DNA of 64,000 nt from Isoetes taiwanensis. Its lineage: Eukaryota; Streptophyta; Lycopodiopsida; Isoetales; Isoetaceae. The stretch spans positions 5,957,637 to 6,021,636 of the forward strand of contig JAJEKV010000028.1 in NCBI GenBank assembly GCA_021234155.1, in the 5' to 3' direction. A model generated the notes under the pieces. That model was given only the letters and a program-made list of their open reading frames with translations. It did not search any database and was not told the origin of the DNA. A program made the translations under genes and the position numbers. Within the stretch, counting starts at the first letter, position 1; every line of letters begins with the position of its first letter. Of the stretch, positions 57,358-64,000 are shown piece by piece.

Positions 57358-59489
57358 TTAGTGACCATCGCTGTGCAAAATGTCCTTCATTGGAGGCCTT
57401 CTATTTGCAATATGCTCCAATGCCTTCATCGTTGCTAGCCTTCGTGCTATTTTCTTTTCTGCATGTTGACAAATTCCAAGAACTTCATCATTTACCTTTG
57501 CTTTCACTTCAACACCTCCGTCATATGAAACAAGGAGCAAATCGAATGCCCAGCCCTCTCTTCTGCAAATATCCTTTAGTTGCTCAATAGGATGCAAAAT
57601 AGAGCTATATGGTGTAACAATAGGCTCAAGCAACTGCCTGTACACCTGCACAACTCAAAAAAAAAATTGCCAGATACTTGTCATCCAGTAGATCTAATAC
57701 AACAAACTATATGAGCTCTTCTTGTGAAGTAACATTTGACAACCATACATTAGAGTTGACAGAGGTTCATTCCTAAAATAATCTGTGAAAATCAATCATC
57801 ACTAAAGGGGGGAAGGTGTGTACATTGCACTGCACTGAGATAACTATGTGTAACGTACTAGTTGCTCTTTTGCTGTCCTAAGGACAGCTGCTATGACGTC
57901 TAAAAAGAATTAGCCTTCTCAAGTGGGTTACGCATGCATTAGTAAACTTGGTCACATCCTTGGTCAGAAATGGCATCCTTATCCTTCACCAGTTATCCTG
58001 CATTAAACACACCTTCGACACCAAAAACAGAAAAAACAAAAGAAGCAAACTAGACCAAGATAGAAAGAGATGGAAAACCCATGAAGAATACAAAAGAAAA
58101 CCCAAACAAGAAAATTGAACTCAAGAAACGCCACGATTAACGATAAATATCAAGAAACAAAGTCTGTCACAATTTAAAGCATGCAGCGAAGATTTTGTAT
58201 GCAAGTGAGGATCGGCGTTGGAACAAAGCCAGAAGTCCAAATTGGTCCAACGCTCCAGGAAGACACTCAATCAGAGCAAAAAACTGGCTATTAACCATAA
58301 AAAGGGGGCGCCCGTATATCGAGTCCGGGATGTGGTGTTTCCGGACTTTTTTTGTGGTGTTTCTGGGCACCGTTATCAGCCACTGTGCACTTCACAGTTT
58401 TAAGCCCAGAATCAACTGTTTTAGGTCATTTTTTGCTTGATCCGGCTCTATCTGAGCTCAAATCACTTCCTCTCTTCATCAAACTAGTGTTAAAGAGGAA
58501 GACAAAGCGATTGGAAGGGCTTTTGAAGCATTTCAAGCCGTCCAGGGAGCTGCAAGAAGGATCCGACCAAAGATTTTGGCTCTGCCGCGTAGTTTCGCGC
58601 TTGGTTTTTGGCCAGAAATACCACTTTTTGGCCAGAAACACCACTTCCAGAAGCATTGGGTGTTTCTGGACGTCCAGAAACACCATAGGCAAATTGTCCA
58701 GAAACACCGGATCCCGGACTCGATATACGGGCGCCCATAAAAAGGATCTAATGAATGACATCCCGTTGCACCGATCTGGAGACGATTCATGGTGACTGAG
58801 TGGGTTGAATACCATACCAACCAGGGAGTTATTTGCGCCCTTGGTTGGATCCAGTCTCCTAGCCGCAGCAAGGTGTCTTCATCACTCAAAGCGCACGATG
58901 AAGTAGCCGCCAAAATAGAAAGGAACGCAAAATCACAAACGAACAGAGGAGGTACAGTGAGCAGAAATGGACAAACATGCTTCGATCTAATGGCTATAAA
59001 ATGGTTAAAGCTCGGGATCTCCAAAGCTAATGATTTAAGAGCATGAAGCCGTCTTATTAATCGGGCATGCAAAACGGGCTTGTGAACAAGGCATAAAAAA
59101 TTACATAAGCAAGTACTTTCTTCGGAAAGGTCATACATACATTCCAAACAGTTTCCAGATTATAATCCGAATCCAGGTAAATTGATGCCGCTAAATTCTT
59201 CACCATGTCTCCAATAACCTGCAAACATTACTTACATAAATACTAAGCAGATCACCATGAACTATAATGTTTCTATAGAAGAAGAGCATACCTTAGGTGA
59301 GCTTTCCCTTGAGATCCCATAAGGTGTAAAAAACTTCCCTCTTCAATGTTCTTCCATCAAGTTCCGAGCAAAATTGCTAATCTCATGTTCAAGGGTAGGG
59401 CAAGCCTTTTGCAAGTAAACATGTAAGCCTTTACGAAAAGCAACAAAGGAATAATTCTCCCATTGATGATGGCCTGCCTTAGCTCAAAT
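57358..59489 (-). pseudogene. Dicer-like (DCL) pseudogene, RNase IIIb end and dsRBD
   Basis: Three exons on -: 59489-59292, 59218-59141 and 57645-57358, all junctions phase 0. The first reads NYSFVAFRKGLHVYLQKACP and TLEHEISNFARNLMEEH, then TGA, then ISRESSPK. The second is VIGDMVKNLAASIYLDSDYN plus LETVWN, the RNase III C-terminal helices of Dicer. The third gives VYRQLLEPIVTP, HPIEQLKDICRREGWAFDLL, a dsRNA-binding domain with EVKAKVNDEVLG and KKIARRLATMKALEHI, and a stop. DCL enzymes cut double-stranded RNA into small RNAs. A base lost or gained near the start of the first exon also breaks frame. Helicase, PAZ and most of RNase IIIa/b are absent. Retained introns exclude a processed copy. 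Confidence 0.8.
58297..58745. mobile_element. 431-bp Mutator-like MITE with 9-bp TSD
   Basis: Element 58306-58736 has perfect 26-bp terminal inverted repeats starting GGGCGCCCGTATATCGAG and is flanked by ATAAAAAGG at 58297-58305 and 58737-58745. Internal phrases GTGTTTCTGG and CCAGAAACACC repeat, including a perfect 26-bp palindrome at 58659-58684. No transposase. It sits inside the last intron of the Dicer-like pseudogene. Confidence 0.95.
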
Positions 59490-60517
59490 CTGCAAATAAT
59501 GTCTTCAACTACTCAATGCTTGAATTCATGTGCAATCGGTGAGAACTCCAATACTCAAAACGACAGGTTGAATCAACTTCTGGCTGGAAGGTTGGAATGG
59601 GCTGGAGGTTAGTAATAAGGCAAATGAAGTAATACCAAATACCATCTGCTTGAAAGACCCATTTAGAAGATAAAGTGCGTGGAAGCACTTTCCAATTCTT
59701 CGTTATTATACACAGATTTTAAGAAAGCCGAAAGAATAATAAAAAGGTGCAAATCATTATTATACATAGATTTCAAGAAAGCCGAAAGAATAATAAAATG
59801 GTGCCGCAAATATTTGATGAATAACAAACACGCGAAAATTAGAAAGATGTACATATTCTATAGCAAAAGGATTTTCATGCCAGAGCTATGATGCCTTTGG
59901 TTTCCACTCTATGTATGTTTGGCCCTTTGCAGATGCTAAGAAGACTAGCTTGCTCCTCTTGTTCCTGTCCTGAAAAAATCTAACTACATTGCTGACTATT
60001 TTTATTCGGTTGACAAATAAAATTCCAATTACTTCCAGCCAATTCTTGTAATGTCACAAGGAAATGGTCCCACGCATTTGAAAATCGAGTAAGAAGCATA
60101 CCTTTAGTGGATTTCTCGTCGTTTTGGATGGGTCTCAAGTAATTATTAGCTCTGAAATCGTCGTGCCTTTATCAGTAAACGTTGCTCATTTCCTAAGCCA
60201 TTTCTGTTACACATATTCCCCATATTCAGTTAATGCAACTTCTCATGTTACATTCTCAACATTGATTCTGTATTAAATACCTACAATTCTTTATTCACAT
60301 CAGAATAGGTAAGCCTGCACATGGGTTTTTCTAACTCTAAACTTTTATGGGTCTGCAATGTTAAACAGGTTATCTATATCCTTGAATCATGGAGAAGATA
60401 CGCTATCTTTTCAAAACAGAGGGGCAGCATTAAATCAAGTATGCTATGCAGTATAAAAAGAAAAAGGTTCTAATTTTGATTCTTGGGCATATAGAGCATA
60501 AGAGACAATGAACAAAC
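59490..60517. other. Spacer with a 54-bp tandem duplication
   Basis: Units starting TTATTATACACAGATTTTAA at 59703 and TTATTATACATAGATTTCAA at 59757 differ at few sites. Nothing else recognised. Confidence 0.6.
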
Positions 60518-60704
60518 CTTTATATCAACCTCCTCGTCAATGGTAGCAAGCATTAGCAGTTGTGATATGACCCGTTATGCAACTTGGGAATTGACTGTTT
60601 GACCAAGAAGAATGATTCTGTTTCGAAGCAATACTGACTACAAGTCTGCGATACTCCCTGGAGTAATCACTTCCCGACTTATTGGAGGAGAACCCATTTT
60701 AACT
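60518..60704 (-). pseudogene. ClpP-like (plastid ClpP6-type) exon with two stops
   Basis: The frame reads KMGSPPISREVITPGSIADL, TAG, SVLLRNRIILLGQTVNSQVA, TAA, RVISQLLMLATIDEEVDIK and then a GTTTG donor. This matches the start of the mature ClpP fold of plant plastid Clp protease subunits (LLRNRIIFIGQPVNAQVAQR pattern). The catalytic Ser, His and Asp lie in later exons, which are not seen. Stops at L*S and A*R, where Gln is expected in the second, show loss of function. It shares the strand of the Dicer-like relic. Confidence 0.7.
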
Positions 60705-62544
60705 GCCATGATGGTATCACTGACCAAAAAACTAGAACACATTACTGACTAAGACAAGAGAAAGGCAGAAACGTGCTTTAATTACTTTGAAAATAAATTG
60801 GGCAGAAACAAATTTGAAGGAAATTTATTCGAGGAGAGCTCCATAGTAGAACAAGTCTTGAAGGGACGAATTTGTAGCCTTGTGGAAAAGGAGCGGCGAC
60901 CATCTACTCGAAGACCTGGGCTTTATTTCAGAAAAGAAGAATGACACAAAGAAGAGTTCTTCAAATCCAACGTGGGCATAAGACTGCCTACTTCAGTGCC
61001 CTAACAAGTGAGTAATGGGGCTTCAAATAGGGGGACCTCTTCCCCCAAACATGCTCCTCAAACATGCAGCATCTTATCTTCTCCAAGAATTTCGTCTTTT
61101 CCAAAGGCTGAGTTTCTATCTACAGAGCTCTTGATGTGTAAAGCCAGAAGAGTTTCACCTAATTTATGCTGCAATGTAGGCAGAGTGGCCGAAAGATAAA
61201 TCTAGCATGTCTGGCATGCCTAGAAGCTGACTCCCAACATCTCCGGAGGGATCCTTCCTACGATATTCGCAAATCGAAGCAGATGTGAGATGCAGGAATG
61301 ATAAAACGCTGATTGTTTTAAAGATTAAAGAACCTGTTGTTTTGCCCTCTTCCCATGCTGTTGTCAAGCATTCAATCTACAAAACATAGGTCAAGAATGC
61401 ATATCCGGGGTGGCACTATGAATGGTGCCGAAATGGCAAAGGCAAAGCTCGACGATGGTGTAGAGAGAAAGCTTGATGCCGATAAACGACGATGCGATTA
61501 TGCAGTCTGCCATGGCCGATATGCCTTTTTCCTTCTTCCTTCTTCCTTCAACCAGTTATCCAGTTCGAACATCTGCCATCCAGAACTCACGAAACCGCCA
61601 GTTTACAGGTAACAGTGGGTTTTTAGCAGTCATCAGCATATTTTAAGTATATTCTAGCATATACTTAGGATATGCCACAAACCCACATAAACAAGGGTTT
61701 GCCCCCCTAGGGGCAACCCAAAAAATACCCACATGCATGTATCTAGACAAAACTGAATAAGCCAACCAAAAGTACTCGGTGAAAGAAAAGGTCCAAATGA
61801 ATATTTCCAAATGAATAATTGTGAGTTAAGGAAATGATAACTGGTTATAGGTAGATATGTGACATGTTGACAAACTAATGTTTAAGATAAGGAGCGGTAA
61901 TGTATTGTTAGTGATGCATAGAGATAAAGGCGGCCGCATGGCGAAAATGAACCCCTGGAAAGCAAGTCCTTCTAGATACAAGTGCATTGAAGAACATAGT
62001 GACAAAACTACAACAGTGGAGTTTGAGGTTGCAAAGGTTCCATCCCTAAGTTAATGGCAATGGACCAAGGGAAGTGTTAGTGGAAACAAAAGCCAACCAA
62101 ATGAGAAAAACATGTCACCTCGAGCTCATTATCTAACTAGAAGATGAAAAAATATAAGACCTCTAAGAAAAGAAAGATGAGTCTATAGAAGAGGAATAGA
62201 GTGCTCTGATCACAATACAAGTCCCAACTAGCAACAACATTTTATCTCCTATGTGCATAATGATGGTCCACCACAATAATGCACAAAAACTCATACAAAT
62301 AAAATTTTGAAGCACGGCAATATGTGCCATGCAACAAGAAAGGACATGCCCAAGAAAATACAACAATTTAACTCCAAAAAACGAAAAGGAAATAACAATA
62401 TTAGGGAGACTCAGTGGAGATCGAGTTTAAAGTCGCGGTTGAGGTCGAAAGCATAGCCAAAATTTATAAAGAGGGCAAGCACAAATGACTGGGTTAAAAA
62501 CAATGACTCATCGAATTGGCATCAGCTGTCAAGCTTGTTCTAAT
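60705..62544. other. Spacer, nothing secure
   Basis: A - frame at 61164-61290 (RKDPSGDVGSQLLGMPDMLD) may be an exon scrap after a TCGTAG acceptor. A hairpin GGGTTTGCCCC / GGGGCAACCC lies at 61695-61720. Otherwise nothing. Confidence 0.3.
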
Positions 62545-62654
62545 ATGAGAGGATCAAAAGCATAAGTTGGCGAGATGAGCCCCGCTAAAGCTATCTATTA
62601 TGAGAGGATAAAAAACATAAGTTGGCGAGATGAGCCCCACTAAAGTGAAGTCCG
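62545..62654. repeat. Two 55-bp tandem units
   Basis: TATGAGAGGATCAAAAGCAT at 62545 and TATGAGAGGATAAAAAACAT at 62600, each followed by AAGTTGGCGAGATGAGCCCC. Confidence 0.9.
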
Positions 62655-63241
62655 TACGATGACTAGAAGATAAGAAGCATAGTTAGCAGGAACATTAAAC
62701 TTAACCAACTAAAGCTACATAAAAATGGATTGACAATACCACGACTCAAACTCTCATCCATAAGGTGACAAACCTACACCTTAACAATAACACTAAATTC
62801 TTGCATTTTTTATTATATAAAATGGAATTCCTATAAATGTATAAAGTAGAAAAAAAGCAACTAAACGTGTCTGTGCAAAAAACGAACATCAGAAGGGAGC
62901 ACAGAGCGCACTTGTAGAAAGCGGAGCAGCACGCATGGCCAGGCAAAGAATAGTTAAAATTGATGGAGCATGCCGAGATGAGATGATTCGTCAGAGTAAG
63001 CTGAACTGCCCAAGTTGCTATGAATTGATTCGATTTTAACGAATCCGCCATGCATGCAACCAAATACCACAAAGAGAGATACTAGGGTCGCCTTCAAACC
63101 GTTGGTGTCACTGTAAGGAAATCAACCGTCTGCTAAAAAACAATCTGGATCAAAGATGCATGCGAGACAATCTACTCCTTCAATTGACATGCATAAATCA
63201 GCCAACATGCACGAAGCAATTGTGCTAAGGAAGAATGAATC
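62655..63241. other. Spacer, nothing recognised
   Basis: No convincing coding, RNA or repeat signal. Confidence 0.4.
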
Positions 63242-63341
63242 ACGCCTGCAAAGTGCATAGAAATTGGCAAAGCACGATGAATACCTCCAAGACGCCTGCA
63301 AAGTGCATAGAAACTGGCAAAGCAAGATGAATACTTCCAAG
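63242..63341. repeat. Two 50-bp tandem units
   Basis: ACGCCTGCAAAGTGCATAGA at 63242 and 63292, continuing with GGCAAAGCA and GATGAATAC. Confidence 0.9.
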
Positions 63342-63454
63342 AAACAATTTCTCAATTTGTGAATATTTATTTTCAATAAACAATCTTAAATCGTGCCAAA
63401 AAATAGATGCAAGGTCAGAGAAAGAAATAACTTGTCAAAGAAAGCTAACAGCAT

Positions 63455-63520
63455 GAGGAAGAGCAATCTAAAAGGGAAGAAAAGAGGAAGAGCATTCTAA
63501 AAGGGAAGAAAAGAGGATGG
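63455..63520. repeat. Two units of about 27 bp
   Basis: GAAGAGCAATCTAAAAGGGA and GAAGAGCATTCTAAAAGGGA lie head to tail, each followed by AGAAAAGAGG. Confidence 0.85.
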
Positions 63521-63892
63521 ATAGAGCCGAGAGAAGCAATGGGCAAGGAAGAGACGCTGCTGTGAGAAGACGCCAATAACCAACCACAAGAATGAATAGT
63601 GCATATATAGCTGCTCGTCCCTTCCCAGAATGTCGATCCGATGACTCAGATCGATGCCTATTATAGCCCTTCCGAATCCTTCAAGCATCCAAAAGCTTGC
63701 ACATAAAGCCTCTTTTAACAACCCCGAGTGTTTAGCCTTACGTCGACTTAGGTCCGAGATATTAGACGCCCTTTGATTACCATGAACAAAATGCTTTTCC
63801 ACCTATATGGGCAAACAAAACTTACTTGAATGCTTTGACTTAATATAAAGAGTTCTACATAAAATACATTCTTCTTCCGTGTTCGATAAGAA

Positions 63893-63925
63893 CCATTCTA
63901 TTCTATTCTATCCTATCCTATTCAA
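63893..63925. repeat. ATTCT/ATCCT pentanucleotide microsatellite
   Basis: Four ATTCT-type then two TCCTA-type units; complementary to the repeat at 5452. Confidence 0.85.
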
Positions 63926-64000
63926 CATTAATGCAATTCTCTTTCTTATGCCCACTCCAGCTTCATAACAAAAATAGCAACAGACAAAGAATGTAGAGGA

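Noticed and set aside
59679-59891. Frame with repeated DFKKAERIIK
   Set aside because: The repeat follows from the 54-bp DNA duplication; no RT or other domain.
61164-61367. Upstream exon of the ClpP-like gene
   Set aside because: An acceptor and short coding-like stretch exist, but no match to a Clp N-terminus can be seen.

Overview
The window looks like nuclear DNA of a land plant. It is intron-rich and AT-rich, with GT-AG introns, plant-type LINEs and a Ty3/gypsy element. It also carries fragments of plant gene families: nodulin-like MFS, PPR, AP2/ERF, Dicer-like and ClpP. A DNA methyltransferase with the bacterial-type beta-class motif order (motif IV before motif I) would suit a non-seed plant (moss, liverwort, lycophyte or fern). 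That placement is inference, not proof. Only one complete host gene is visible. Most of the rest is mobile elements, intron-bearing gene relics and local tandem repeats.

Layout. 0-8 kb: a degenerate methyltransferase-like relic on +, SINE-like repeats, a LINE tail on -, then a methyltransferase gene on - with a premature stop. 7.87-16.04 kb: a nearly full-length L1-type LINE on +, flanked by a 9-bp target-site duplication and ending in 36 A. It appears to sit in an intron of the methyltransferase gene, whose possible upstream exon is at 16.46-16.69 kb. 16-19 kb: nested tandem duplications and a small Arg/Ser-rich ORF. 19.27-24.82 kb (-): an intact nodulin-like/NFD4-type MFS transporter, reconstructed here as 14 exons and 541 aa.

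25-37.7 kb: clusters of a TCGAATA/TATTCGA motif around a beta-glucosidase (GH1) pseudogene, a 5'-truncated LINE with a 14-bp TSD, a second LINE clade at 32.7-36.35 kb, and an MCM9-like helicase pseudogene on - carrying a 497-bp MITE. 39.6-41.2 kb: a 1.6-kb polypyrimidine tract. 41.7-45.2 kb: a PPR fragment and an unrecognised, frameshifted coding cassette. 45.87-46.33 kb: a tandem array of near-perfect hairpins. 47.3 kb: an AP2/ERF pseudogene.

48-64 kb: further repeats, a gypsy RT fragment (+), a long gypsy pol ORF (-, 53.4-55.5 kb) with satellite-like repeats downstream of it, a duplicated promoter-like block at 56.1-56.7 kb, a Dicer-like pseudogene on - with a 431-bp Mutator-like MITE in an intron, a ClpP-like exon with two stops, and short tandem duplications. 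The genes show no common pathway. The main story is gene decay and mobile-element layering around one surviving transporter and an unusual methyltransferase family.
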